Positions 8,292 to 16,207 of a stretch of 39,276 nt of DNA are shown here, piece after piece; the first letter of the stretch is position 1; every line of letters begins with the position of its first letter. The DNA is taken from the NCBI GenBank assembly GCA_944377325.1, contig CALWEP010000137.1, forward strand, positions 1-39,276. The letters run 5' to 3'. Under the pieces are notes generated by a model. That model worked only from the letters and a program-made list of their open reading frames with translations. It searched no databases and was not told the origin of the DNA. Source of the stretch: an uncultured Lachnospiraceae bacterium. GTDB taxonomy: Bacteria > Bacillota > Clostridia > Lachnospirales > Lachnospiraceae. A program made the position numbers and the translations under genes.

Positions 8292-9272
8292 TCATACGCC
8301 AATCCGCTGTAAAAAAATCCGCCGTTTTTCCTCCTGTTCCTCCAGTTTTTCCAATTTTTCCACATTCCGTTCCGGAATCCAGGCCTTGTTTCCGTTATAA
8401 TAAAAATTAATCTGTTTCCAGTATTTCTCCGGATACAGGAACAGATAATACAGGCACCTTCTTTCCCGGAGAGTAAGCGGCAGAAGCCGTTCATACACGT
8501 CCAGCACCGAGATGCCCAAGGCGCTGTTCCAGTCATGCTTCTCCATCACCTTTCTCAGGAAGTGGTAAAGATCCGTCACCTGGACGCCTCTGTGCATCCG
8601 ATTGAATTCGATCAGCCCGATCCCCTTCCCGGTCATCAGCAGGTGGTGCTGATCCAGATCTCCATGGCACAAAAAAAGAGCCCTGCCGTTCTCTTCCGCA
8701 AAAAGGCCGGCCATTCCTTCCGCCGCCTCTCTGGCCTGTTCATAAAACCGGCCGAAGCCTCCGATGACGCGCAGCTCAAAGGCTGTTTTTCTCCGCTTTC
8801 CGCGAATAAAGCTCCTGGCCCTCCTGAGTTCCCGGTTGTGGCGCTCCATCTCTCCGGCCAGAGATTCTCCCAGGATGGAACCCATGGTCCATTCTTCCCT
8901 GAAAGGCATATCTCTTAACAGCCTGTGGAGCTCACCGATCCGTTCCGCAGCCTGAAGAACCTCTCTGGTATCCTTCAGACTGCACTCCCGGTCGGAAAAC
9001 CATTCCTTCACAATATATCCTGTCCCGTCGCCGGCAGCGGACAGAAGCCCGTCCTCCCGGTTGCGCACATACCGGTCCACCGGAATCGAGCTGTTTTCGC
9101 TGATAAAGGCCAGTACCTCATCTTCAAATTCCAGGCGCCGGACCGTTCCCCGGTATTCCTTCACCAGCTTCAGGCCCCGGTTCGTTTCACAGAGCCACGC
9201 CCCTCTGCCCTTCCTGGCTGACAACAGCTCCAGATCGTATTGCTGCAGAATTTCCATATATTTCTCGTTCAC
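8292..9272 (-). CDS. CotS-like spore coat protein (phosphotransferase fold)
   Basis: A 326-residue protein of the CotS/APH kinase-like family, found with the coats of endospores in Bacilli and Clostridia. The kinase-like HGDLDQHHLL block and the following IEFNRMHRGVQVTDLYHFLRK are recognisable. However, the usual catalytic-loop asparagine is replaced by His, and the metal-binding Asp of the IDFD-type motif by Glu, so catalysis may be lost. The start is GTG, chosen because GGAGGGG lies 5 bases upstream. A CATACCCT sequence (minus strand, 9334-9341) weakly resembles a sporulation sigma -10 box. The gene sits between the CCA-adding enzyme and phosphoglucomutase. Family assignment is good; function within the coat is unknown. 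Confidence 0.78.
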   Translation of the reverse strand: MNEKYMEILQQYDLELLSARKGRGAWLCETNRGLKLVKEYRGTVRRLEFEDEVLAFISENSSIPVDRYVRNREDGLLSAAGDGTGYIVKEWFSDRECSLKDTREVLQAAERIGELHRLLRDMPFREEWTMGSILGESLAGEMERHNRELRRARSFIRGKRRKTAFELRVIGGFGRFYEQAREAAEGMAGLFAEENGRALFLCHGDLDQHHLLMTGKGIGLIEFNRMHRGVQVTDLYHFLRKVMEKHDWNSALGISVLDVYERLLPLTLRERRCLYYLFLYPEKYWKQINFYYNGNKAWIPERNVEKLEKLEEQEEKRRIFLQRIGV

Positions 9273-9302
9273 GGCCGCCCCTCCACATTCCTCGCTTTTC
9301 CC

Positions 9303-9325
9303 CCGGACAGGTCTTTCCTGTCCGG
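9303..9325. repeat. Strong hairpin between cca and cotS-like genes
   Basis: CCGGACAG and CTGTCCGG form perfect eight-base arms with a seven-base loop. Neither strand has a following T-run, so it is not a standard intrinsic terminator; it may be a processing or stabilising stem. Confidence 0.45.
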
Positions 9326-9356
9326 CTACTTCTAGGGTATGTGGCTGAGCCTTTTT

Positions 9357-10580
9357 TTAGAATCGCAGCAGATATTCTTTTGTGTTGTGCTCCGGGTTCC
9401 TGAGCACATCGTCCAGCAGCTCCTCCAGGCGCTCTCCGATCTGCCTGCCCGGCTCCATGCCGGCGGCGATCAGATCTCTGCCCGTCACTGCCAGCGTTTT
9501 CAGAGAAATACAGTCTCCCGCCTCCCGGATCTCGTCCGTCAGCTCCTTCAGCCGCTCCGTCTCGTCCGGACCGTCTGTCCCGGCCGCCAGCCTAAAGTCC
9601 AGCAGACAGTCAAACATCTCCTCACTCATGGCGCTCATGGCACGCCGCAGCTCATATTTTTCCGGAGGAATGGGACGGCTCCACCATTCTGTCAGAGTCC
9701 TTACCCTGGAAATGGTGTCATTATCCAGCTTCAGCTCCTTCAGGATCCGTTCCGCTCCCTTTCCGTCCAGATTTCTCAGCAGAGCCGCCCAGCGCACATG
9801 CTTTTCTCCCGAAAATTTATGGGATACGGCGCCGTTCGCCTCCGGAAAATGGGAGCTTACGTACGGCGCCATTCCGGTCTCAAACACCAGGCTGATTTTC
9901 TCCGGATAAGGCGAACGGAGCAGCTTGGTCAGCTCCGTCTGAATCCGTTCCTTACTCACGTGAGCCAGATTGGGAGCGATTTTTTTCACTGCTTTCAGCG
10001 TCTCCTCCTCTATGGAAAAGCCCAGCTGAGCAGAAAAGCGAACGGCCCGAAGAATCCGCAGAGCGTCCTCCGTAAATCGGTCACCCGGAATTCCCACACA
10101 GCGGATCACGCCCCGGCGCAGATCCTCCATGCCGCCGAATTCGTCCACAATCCCCGTTTTCCTGCTGTAGGCCATGGCGTTGATGGTAAAATCCCGCCGC
10201 TTCAGATCCTCGGTCAGGCTGACGGTAAATTCCACCGATTTCGGATGGCGGCCGTCTTCATATTCCCCGTCCACCCGGTAGGTGGTCACCTCATACCCGG
10301 CCCGGTCCAGCAGCACGGTTACCGTGCCGTGCCGGATCCCCGTATCCACAGTCCGCCGGAACAGTCCCTTGACCTGTTCCGGTCTGGCGGAGGTGGTAAT
10401 ATCCCAGTCTTCCGGCTCTCTCCCCAGCAGCGTATCCCTTACGCACCCGCCTACGGCAAAGGCCTCAAACCCTGCCTCCTCCAAGGTCCGGATAATCCGG
10501 TCCACCGCTCCCGGAATCCTGATCCTGACTTCCTTTCCCTTCCCTGTTTCCAATGTCCGTGAGCTCATTCCTCTCTCCAT
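9357..10580 (-). CDS. cca: CCA-adding tRNA nucleotidyltransferase
   Basis: A 407-residue class II nucleotidyltransferase that builds or repairs the 3' CCA end of tRNAs. The N-terminal catalytic block FAVGGCVRDTLLG and the metal-binding DWDIT (two Asp) are clear at about residues 40-62. The RRDFTINAMAY and EDALRILRAVRFSAQLGF motifs follow. The length fits single-domain bacterial enzymes. The start ATG has only a weak GAGAG ribosome-binding site; an alternative ATG at 10568 is slightly shorter. It follows proS on the same strand after about 70 bases containing a hairpin, a reasonable translation-related pairing. Confidence 0.93.
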   Translation of the reverse strand: MERGMSSRTLETGKGKEVRIRIPGAVDRIIRTLEEAGFEAFAVGGCVRDTLLGREPEDWDITTSARPEQVKGLFRRTVDTGIRHGTVTVLLDRAGYEVTTYRVDGEYEDGRHPKSVEFTVSLTEDLKRRDFTINAMAYSRKTGIVDEFGGMEDLRRGVIRCVGIPGDRFTEDALRILRAVRFSAQLGFSIEEETLKAVKKIAPNLAHVSKERIQTELTKLLRSPYPEKISLVFETGMAPYVSSHFPEANGAVSHKFSGEKHVRWAALLRNLDGKGAERILKELKLDNDTISRVRTLTEWWSRPIPPEKYELRRAMSAMSEEMFDCLLDFRLAAGTDGPDETERLKELTDEIREAGDCISLKTLAVTGRDLIAAGMEPGRQIGERLEELLDDVLRNPEHNTKEYLLRF

Positions 10581-10595
10581 TCTCTCTCAGTTGCA

Positions 10596-10628
10596 GAAAG
10601 CGGCCCTTCCGCAGAAGGCGCCGCTTTC
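10596..10628 (-). terminator. Hairpin after proS
   Basis: GAAAGCGGC (10596-10604) and GCCGCTTTC (10620-10628) form a nine-base perfect stem just past the proS stop. The T-tract on the minus strand is poor, so termination may be partial, allowing read-through into cca. Confidence 0.45.
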
Positions 10629-10650
10629 CGTATATTCCGTCAGGCCGTTA

Positions 10651-12084
10651 TTAATAGGCCTTGCCCCAGTAAACCATCTTTACGGCCGGCTTTCCGCAGC
10701 ACACGCATTTGTCGGAAATCTGTTCCTGAGCAAAGGGCATGCACCGGGAAGTCGCTCCCGTCAGCTCCTTGATCTTATCCTCGCATTCCTGGCAGCCGCA
10801 CCACATGGCTTTCACAAAGCCCGGCTTCTCTTCAATGGTCTTTTCAAATTCATCCATGGTCACCGCTGTGTAGGTGTGAGCGTCCCGATGGCTGCGGGCT
10901 TTTTCCAGAAGGTTCTTCTGGATATCCTTAAGCAGCTCTCCCACTTTCACATCCAGCTCCGAAAGAGCCACGGTGATCTTCTCATGGGTATCGCGGCGCA
11001 CCAGAACCGCCTGACCGTTCTCAATATCTCTCGGCCCGATCTCCACCCGTACCGGAATGCCGCGCATTTCAGACTCGCTGAACTTCCATCCCGGGCTCTT
11101 GTCCGTATCGTCCACCTTTACGCGGAAGCCGGAAAGCACGTTCTTCAGCTCGTAGGCCTTGTCCAGAACGCCGGCCTTCTGCTGCTGCACCGGTACGATC
11201 ACCACCTGGACGGGGGCGATGGCCGGAGGCAGAACCAGACCGTTATTGTCGCCGTGCACCATGATAATCGCTCCGATCAGACGGGTGGTCATGCCCCAGG
11301 AGGTCTGGTGAACGTATTTCAGCTTATTGTCCTTATCGGAAAACTGGATATTGAAGGCCTTTGCAAAGCCGTCGCCGAAATTGTGGCTGGTTCCGGACTG
11401 CAGCGCTTTTCCGTCATGCATCAGCGCCTCAATGGTATAGGTTGCCTCCGCTCCCGCAAATTTTTCCTTGTCTGTTTTCCGTCCGCGGATCACCGGCATG
11501 GCCAAAACCTGCTCACAGGAGTCCGCATACAGATTCAGCATCTGAATGGTTCTCTCCTCGGCCTCCTCCGCGGTGGCGTGAGCCGTATGGCCCTCCTGCC
11601 ACAGGAATTCTCTGGACCGAAGGAACGGTCTGGTGGTCTTCTCCCAGCGCACAACGGAACACCACTGATTGTAAAGCTTGGGCAGATCTCTGTAGGAATG
11701 GATGTCTCTGGCGTAGAAATCGCAGAACAGCGTCTCCGATGTGGGCCGCACGCACATTCTCTCCTGAAGAGGCTCCAGACCGCCGTGGGTCACCCAGGCC
11801 ACTTCCGGGGCAAAGCCTTCCACATGATCCTTTTCCTTCTGGAGCAGGCTCTCCGGGATAAACATGGGCATATACACATTCTGTACGCCCGTCTCCTTAA
11901 AGCGCTTGTCCAGTTCTCTCTGGATATTCTCCCAGATCGCATATCCGTCCGGCTTGATGACCATACATCCCTTTACGCTGGAATAGTCGATCAGCTCCGC
12001 TTTTTTCACCACATCCGTATACCACTGGGCGAAATCCACGTCCATGGATGTGATGGCTTCCACTAATTTCTTGTCATTTGCCAT
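10651..12084 (-). CDS. proS: Proline--tRNA ligase, short eukaryotic/archaeal-like form
   Basis: A 477-residue class II aminoacyl-tRNA synthetase that charges tRNA-Pro. Motif 2 (RPTSE...), the GHTAHAT sequence and the C-terminal zinc-type CGCQECEDK and CVCC cysteines mark the archaeal/eukaryotic-like ProS without the editing insertion of the 570-residue bacterial type. A longer in-frame opening to 12198 runs through the T-box terminator and is rejected. The ATG at 12084 follows a good GAAGGAG ribosome-binding site and starts [11 protein letters not shown]. Expression is controlled by the upstream T-box. Confidence 0.95.
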   Translation of the reverse strand: MANDKKLVEAITSMDVDFAQWYTDVVKKAELIDYSSVKGCMVIKPDGYAIWENIQRELDKRFKETGVQNVYMPMFIPESLLQKEKDHVEGFAPEVAWVTHGGLEPLQERMCVRPTSETLFCDFYARDIHSYRDLPKLYNQWCSVVRWEKTTRPFLRSREFLWQEGHTAHATAEEAEERTIQMLNLYADSCEQVLAMPVIRGRKTDKEKFAGAEATYTIEALMHDGKALQSGTSHNFGDGFAKAFNIQFSDKDNKLKYVHQTSWGMTTRLIGAIIMVHGDNNGLVLPPAIAPVQVVIVPVQQQKAGVLDKAYELKNVLSGFRVKVDDTDKSPGWKFSESEMRGIPVRVEIGPRDIENGQAVLVRRDTHEKITVALSELDVKVGELLKDIQKNLLEKARSHRDAHTYTAVTMDEFEKTIEEKPGFVKAMWCGCQECEDKIKELTGATSRCMPFAQEQISDKCVCCGKPAVKMVYWGKAY

Positions 12085-12138
12085 GTTTTTTCTCCTTCTC
12101 TCTTTCATCATTGATTCCGAACGCATCAGGACGGACGC

Positions 12139-12181
12139 AAAAAAAAGCGCCTCGCCCCTCTGCATAAAGGGGCCGAGACGC
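12139..12181 (-). terminator. T-box regulatory terminator of proS
   Basis: GC-rich stem (GCGTCTCGG-CCCCT with GAGGGGCGAGGCGC) around a short loop, followed by eight T residues on the minus strand. Its 5' arm overlaps the antiterminator region at 12181-12199, as expected for a switch. Confidence 0.88.
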
Positions 12182-12384
12182 TCGGCGGTACCACCCAATT
12201 TAGCAGACGTTCCTTCTGTCTGCTCACTTCATTACCCGTTAACGCCGGAATACGCCGCATTTCTCATACGGGGCTCCAAGGCCGGTTCACGATTCAGGGA
12301 CACGGAGCGCCTCTCACCATACGGCCTCCTCTCTGGACATGTATGAATCCTTACTAATCCTCTTCACTGCCTTTTCCTGTTTGT
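12139..12384 (-). promoter_or_regulatory. T-box riboswitch leader, proline-specific (specifier CCG)
   Basis: The minus-strand leader of proS carries the T-box core TGGGTGGTACCGCC (12186-12199), whose UGGU bulge pairs with the uncharged tRNA acceptor end. It also has stem I AGAG motifs and the specifier region GTGAACCGGCCTTGGAG, in which CCG (12283-12285), a proline codon, sits between GAA and the conserved purine-rich segment. A GC-rich terminator (stem about 12147-12180) ends in an eight-T run (12139-12146). Uncharged tRNA-Pro should favour the antiterminator and switch on proS. The read-through gene agrees with the specifier, which supports the assignment. Confidence 0.92.
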
Positions 12385-12390
12385 AGGTTG

Positions 12391-12419
12391 ATTCTACGTC
12401 ATTTTCCTCCGCTTGTCAA
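12391..12419 (-). promoter_or_regulatory. Sigma-A promoter of the proS T-box transcript
   Basis: TTGACA (12414-12419) and TAGAAT (12391-12396) with an ideal 17-base spacer. The predicted transcript starts near 12384, at the base of stem I. Confidence 0.85.
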
Positions 12420-12472
12420 CCGCTCTTTCCTTCTTTCTCCCGCCTTTTTCCCTTGCTGCGCGCCCGTCCTCT

Positions 12473-12502
12473 GTCATACCCTTTCCTCTTTTCACATACA
12501 CT
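12473..12502 (+). promoter_or_regulatory. Candidate sigma-E-type sporulation promoter
   Basis: GTCATA (12473-12478), 16 bases, then CATACACT (12495-12502). This closely matches the known sigma-E consensus in Bacillus and Clostridia (-35 GTCATA-like, -10 CATACAnT) and lies 33 bases before the deacetylase ATG. No vegetative promoter is obvious for that gene. Confidence 0.55.
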
Positions 12503-12535
12503 GCTGTGAAAGACCCGCCGCGGAGGAATCCGCTT

Positions 12536-13363
12536 ATGAAACTGAAAAACCGCCTGTCTGAAAACGCCCTGTTCTGGATGGCCATTCTCCTGCTCTCCAT
12601 AGGAGCCGCCGTCACCTTCTGCCAGCAGGGAAGCCTGGCATTGACCGCCGGTTCTTTCCATGTCTTCAGCGCCTCCGATGCCCAGAACCACCTGTCAGGA
12701 GGACGGCAGCTGCCCATTTACTGCGTTCAGACGGAAAAGCCCCAGGTAGCCCTGTCCTTTGACGCCGCCTGGGGAAACGAGGATACGAAGCTTCTGATGG
12801 ATATTCTGGCCAAGCACGATGTAAAGGTCACCTTCTTCATGACCGGCGGCTGGGTCAGCAACTTCCCGGAGGACGTGAAATATATTGCCTCTCAGGGACA
12901 TGATCTGGGCAATCACAGCGACAATCACAAAAACATGAGCCAGCTCTCCGATGCGGAAATCCGCTCCGAGCTGCAGCTGGTCCATGACCGGGTCAAAGAG
13001 CTCACCGGACAGGAAATGGACCTGTTCCGCCCGCCCTACGGAGACTATGACGACCAGGTGGTCACCGTCTCCCGGGAAATGGGCTATTACCCGGTGCAGT
13101 GGGATGTGGACTCTCTGGACTGGAAAGATTACGGAGCCGAATCCATCATCAGCACCGTGCTGAACCACCGCCATCTGGGAAACGGCAGCATTATACTGAT
13201 GCACAACGGAGCGAAATATACGCCGGCGGCTCTGGAAGCTGTTATCACCGGTCTTCAGAGCGCAGGCTATGAGCTGGTCCCCATCTCCCGGCTGATCTGC
13301 AGGGAGGGCTATCATATCGACCACGAAGGCCGCCAGATTCCCGAAACAGTACCGGCCGCCTGA
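12536..13363 (+). CDS. Membrane-anchored polysaccharide deacetylase (NodB domain), sporulation type
   Basis: A 275-residue carbohydrate esterase 4 protein. An N-terminal helix (about residues 12-29) anchors it, and the NodB domain follows from about 70. Motifs in order: SFDAAW (catalytic Asp76), NHSDNH (metal-binding His pair), RPPYGDY, DVDSLDW and LMHN. Position 77 is Ala where classical family members carry the metal-binding Asp of TFDD. GGAGG nine bases before the ATG at 12536 sets the start; the upstream in-frame extension has no support. Candidate substrates are spore cortex or cell-wall peptidoglycan. The promoter suggests mother-cell expression during sporulation, and the family resembles PdaB-like proteins. 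The exact substrate is unproven. Confidence 0.85.
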   Translation: MKLKNRLSENALFWMAILLLSIGAAVTFCQQGSLALTAGSFHVFSASDAQNHLSGGRQLPIYCVQTEKPQVALSFDAAWGNEDTKLLMDILAKHDVKVTFFMTGGWVSNFPEDVKYIASQGHDLGNHSDNHKNMSQLSDAEIRSELQLVHDRVKELTGQEMDLFRPPYGDYDDQVVTVSREMGYYPVQWDVDSLDWKDYGAESIISTVLNHRHLGNGSIILMHNGAKYTPAALEAVITGLQSAGYELVPISRLICREGYHIDHEGRQIPETVPAA

Positions 13364-13388
13364 AACCTGTCAGGCGGCCGGTCTTTTT
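13351..13388 (+). terminator. Intrinsic terminator of the deacetylase gene
   Basis: ACCGGCCGCCTGA (13351-13363, including the stop codon) pairs perfectly with TCAGGCGGCCGGT (13370-13382), followed by CTTTTTCTTT. Confidence 0.92.
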
Positions 13389-13390
13389 CT

Positions 13391-13951
13391 TTATTTGTTT
13401 TCCTCAGACGCTGCCGGCGGCTCTCCGAACACCCGGCGGCACAGCTCCACATACTCTTTATAGGGCTCGTATTTTTCCATATCCTTCAGGCTGTCTGCCA
13501 TTCCCCAGTAATACCAGGCATGAGCATCCTTATCCTTTTCGTTGAACCGCTGCCAGAAATCCTCCCCCAGCAGCAGATAATCCCTGGCCATGGAGCGGAT
13601 ATTGCTCAGCTTGTCTCCCAGTATGAGCAGTTTCAGCTCCGTCTCAGCCTCCTTCGCCCGCTCCAGCTTGTTCCTCTTTCTCTCCTGCCAGGATCTGGTC
13701 TTATCATCTGTCTCCTGAACCACCAGATCCGTCACCCGGTCTCCGAAGCGGCGGCGCAGCTCCTCTTCCGAAGCGTCCGTATCCTCCAGCACATCATGGA
13801 GAACGGCGGCACAGATCAGTTCCTCATCCTCCGTCATAGTCCCCACAATCACCGCGGCTTCCAAAGGATGCACAATATAGGGGACCTGAGTCCCCTTACG
13901 CACCGCTCCCCTGTGAGCCTCCACAGCAAATTCAACAGCCTCTTTTATCAT
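13391..13951 (-). CDS. Small HD-domain hydrolase, MESH1/SpoT-HD-like
   Basis: A 186-residue stand-alone HD protein like the hydrolase half of RelA/SpoT enzymes. The ligands appear in order: YIVHPLEAA (His), AAVLHDVLEDT (His-Asp and the Glu-Asp pair) and LLILGDKLSNI (Asp). Homologues of this size remove pyrophosphate from (p)ppGpp or act on other nucleotides. No synthetase domain is present. Two starts are possible: ATG at 14020 without a ribosome-binding site, and ATG at 13951 after GGAAAGG. The shorter one gives the family's normal N-terminus (IKEAVEFAVEAHRG). It is convergent with the deacetylase. Substrate is inferred from family only. Confidence 0.8.
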   Translation of the reverse strand: MIKEAVEFAVEAHRGAVRKGTQVPYIVHPLEAAVIVGTMTEDEELICAAVLHDVLEDTDASEEELRRRFGDRVTDLVVQETDDKTRSWQERKRNKLERAKEAETELKLLILGDKLSNIRSMARDYLLLGEDFWQRFNEKDKDAHAWYYWGMADSLKDMEKYEPYKEYVELCRRVFGEPPAASEENK

Positions 13952-14052
13952 AACTGCCTTTCCGGCCTGCGGCCACAAAATGCACTTTTTTCTTACAATT
14001 CTTTCTATAATCTTAATCATAGCACAGATAGGCTAAATTTAGAAGTTAAAAC

Positions 14053-14081
14053 TTGTAAGACCGTAATTTTTCTGCTATGCT
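14053..14081 (+). promoter_or_regulatory. Probable sigma-A promoter of the 255-residue protein gene
   Basis: TTGTAA (14053-14058) and TATGCT (14076-14081) with a 17-base spacer, about 50 bases before the ATG at 14130. Confidence 0.55.
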
Positions 14082-14129
14082 ATAGGTCAGAGCAATCGGA
14101 AACATACGAAATCTATCAGGAGGCAGCAC

Positions 14130-14897
14130 ATGAAGCAGACACGGACCCGCAGAAGGAAACAGGGAGACGCCGGTGATTTCAAAACCGTTCTCCTTTTTTA
14201 CGTTCTGCCCTTTATCGTCATAAACAGCATTATTTTTTATCTGTTTACCGCCAAACCAAAAATCGAGATCACCGTCAGTGACACGGAGGACTATCTGACC
14301 ACCACGGCTACGGTGACCATACACTCCCTTCTCCCCACCAAGGACCTGACCTTCTCTCAGGACGGACAGGCCGTGGAGGCACAGCTGGTAAAGGGAAAAA
14401 CCTATACCGTTCCCATCACTTCCAACGGGGTGCTGGAGGTATCTGTGAAAAATTTCAACGGCATGTCCACGGCAGAATTTTATCACATCAACCTTCTGGA
14501 TGACGCCGCTCCCACCGTCCGCAAGTACACCATGGACGATGACGGCATCATCACCATTTCCCTGGAGGACACCCAGTCCGGAGTAGATCTGGAAACGGTC
14601 TACGCCGTAGATTCCCAGGGAGCTCAGGTCTTCCCCATCTCTCAGGACAATTCCTCAGGAGAGGAACGGTTTGATATGGATTCCCAGGGTCTTATCCTTC
14701 ATGCCAAAGATTTTACCGGCAATGAGCTTCTGGTGACCTTTACTTCCCATAAGGAAGGCGAGGAGGAAGTGCTGGACAGCATTGAAGGAACGGAAACCAC
14801 CATCCGCCAGGGCGAGGAGGAGGAAACCGAAGCTCTCTCTTCCGACTTCGAAGACAGCACCGCACAATCCGAAAGCGAAACCGCAGATGATGAATAA
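14130..14897 (+). CDS. Unknown membrane-anchored extracytoplasmic protein
   Basis: A 255-residue protein of unknown function. A basic, cytoplasmic N-terminus (KQTRTRRRK) is followed by one hydrophobic helix (about residues 19-40). A beta-rich exterior region (about 45-200) then reads like two Ig-like or cadherin-like folds: ITVSDTEDYLTTTATVTI and later APTVRKYTMDDDGIITISLEDTQ (split by an aspartate-rich turn). The last 45 residues are extremely acidic (runs of Glu, Asp, Ser, Thr). AGGAGG sits 6 bases before the ATG and the gene is monocistronic, with its own promoter and terminator. The structure suggests a surface-exposed or envelope-associated adaptor. No enzyme motif is visible. Confidence 0.75.
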   Translation: MKQTRTRRRKQGDAGDFKTVLLFYVLPFIVINSIIFYLFTAKPKIEITVSDTEDYLTTTATVTIHSLLPTKDLTFSQDGQAVEAQLVKGKTYTVPITSNGVLEVSVKNFNGMSTAEFYHINLLDDAAPTVRKYTMDDDGIITISLEDTQSGVDLETVYAVDSQGAQVFPISQDNSSGEERFDMDSQGLILHAKDFTGNELLVTFTSHKEGEEEVLDSIEGTETTIRQGEEEETEALSSDFEDSTAQSESETADDE

Positions 14898-14902
14898 GTT
14901 TC

Positions 14903-14940
14903 CAAAAAAACGTGAGCGCCTCTCAGCACTCACGTTTTTC
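14903..14940. terminator. Bidirectional intrinsic terminator
   Basis: ACGTGAG (14910-14916) pairs with CTCACGT (14929-14935), with an A-run before and a T-run after. It serves the 255-residue protein gene on plus and the symporter gene on minus. Confidence 0.85.
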
Positions 14941-14950
14941 TTTTTCATTT

Positions 14951-16174
14951 TCAGGCCCCGGCACTTTTCTTAATCCAGTCCTTTCCTTCCACCGCCCGGG
15001 CGATAATCATGGCCAGACCCGTATCTCCCGTCACGTTAATGGCCGTAGCAGGCGCATCCGTAATGGTTCCGATCAGAACCATAATGGGAATGGATACCGT
15101 AGGGAAGCCAAACACGGAAATAATAAAGATTTCCGCCACATAGCCCCCCGCCGGGATTCCTCCCATCACAACGGAGGCGATCACCGCCACCACCACAGAC
15201 ATGATCAGATTTCTGGGAGTTCCATAGTCGATGCCGAATACGGAGCAGAGCAGGGCAATTTTCAGGATCTGGATGATGCATGCTCCGTCCTTATGCAGGT
15301 TTGCTCCCAGAGGCACGGCGATATCCGCGATCTCATCAGGAATTCCGATTTCTTTGGCATGAATCATATTCACCGGAAGGGAGGCCGCAGAAGAGCAGGT
15401 TCCCAGAGCCGTCAGCGTGGGAGCTGCCGCTCCTTTCCACCATACCTTCACTCCTTCCGCTCCGCCGCCGATATATGCCATTGCAGTCTGAGACACCACA
15501 TAATAAACCAGAACCACCAGCAGATACATGATGATTCCTCTGGAAAGCGGACCCACCACTTCCTGACCGTACTGGCCGATGAGAATCGCGAAGTAGCAGC
15601 CCAGTCCCAGGGGAGCCAGCTTCATCACAATCCCCACTACCTTTACAATCACCTCCGTCATGCAGTCCATGGCGTATACCACCGGACGGCCTTTTTCCCC
15701 GGCCATAATGATGGCAATGGAGAAAATAACCGTGAACACAATGAGAGACATCAGATTGGATTTGGAAAACAGCAGGGGGAAATCGTTTACCGTAAACATC
15801 CCCAGAATGTTCAGGCTTGCACTGGCGTTGGTCACGTCCTCCGTCAGGTCCAGCACCGCTCCCTTTCCCGGATCGAAAATCAGAGCCGGAATCATCATAA
15901 ACAGGCAGGCAATCACACCCGTAATAATTGTTCCGGCCAGAAAGGTAACCAGAATCTTTCTGAGCTTTGCCAGGTCTTCCATTTTCGCGATGGCCGAGGT
16001 AAGAGAGCAGAAAATCAGCGGCACCACGCAGCAATACAGCAGATTCGGAAAAATGTCGGCCACCGGCTGAAGAACGGAAGCTCCTTCTCCCCAGAATGCG
16101 CCTGCAATTCCTCCCGCGACCATAGCTCCAAGAAGCAGAAACGATGATTTGTATGTGTTCCATATGTTTTTCAT
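14951..16174 (-). CDS. Dicarboxylate/amino-acid:cation symporter (DAACS)
   Basis: A 407-residue membrane transporter of the GltP/GltPh/TcyP family, importing acidic or related amino acids, or dicarboxylates, with Na+ or H+. The serine-rich re-entrant loop GTCSSAASLPV, the PLGANLHKDGA segment (corresponding to the NMDGT region) and the C-terminal DAPATAINVTGDTGLAMIIAR (split by a helix turn) are all recognisable. The length is typical. GGGGG precedes the ATG. It follows the PatB/MalY-like gene by 33 bases and shares its promoter and probable MarR operators, suggesting the transporter supplies a sulfur- or amino-containing substrate such as cystine or an acidic amino acid (inference). Confidence 0.9.
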   Translation of the reverse strand: MKNIWNTYKSSFLLLGAMVAGGIAGAFWGEGASVLQPVADIFPNLLYCCVVPLIFCSLTSAIAKMEDLAKLRKILVTFLAGTIITGVIACLFMMIPALIFDPGKGAVLDLTEDVTNASASLNILGMFTVNDFPLLFSKSNLMSLIVFTVIFSIAIIMAGEKGRPVVYAMDCMTEVIVKVVGIVMKLAPLGLGCYFAILIGQYGQEVVGPLSRGIIMYLLVVLVYYVVSQTAMAYIGGGAEGVKVWWKGAAAPTLTALGTCSSAASLPVNMIHAKEIGIPDEIADIAVPLGANLHKDGACIIQILKIALLCSVFGIDYGTPRNLIMSVVVAVIASVVMGGIPAGGYVAEIFIISVFGFPTVSIPIMVLIGTITDAPATAINVTGDTGLAMIIARAVEGKDWIKKSAGA

Positions 16175-16207
16175 GATGCAATACCCCCGTATCTCAGAAT
16201 TCCGTTG

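Noticed and set aside
10282..12066. 594-codon plus-strand open frame opposite proS and cca
   Set aside because: It spans the two real genes and the gap between them, and shows no protein family features.
12085..12198. In-frame N-terminal extension of ProS
   Set aside because: It would be translated from the T-box terminator stem and antiterminator; the ribosome-binding site is before the ATG at 12084.
12413..12535. In-frame N-terminal extension of the deacetylase
   Set aside because: It lies over the proS promoter and the sigma-E-like promoter and has no ribosome-binding site; GGAGG supports the ATG at 12536.
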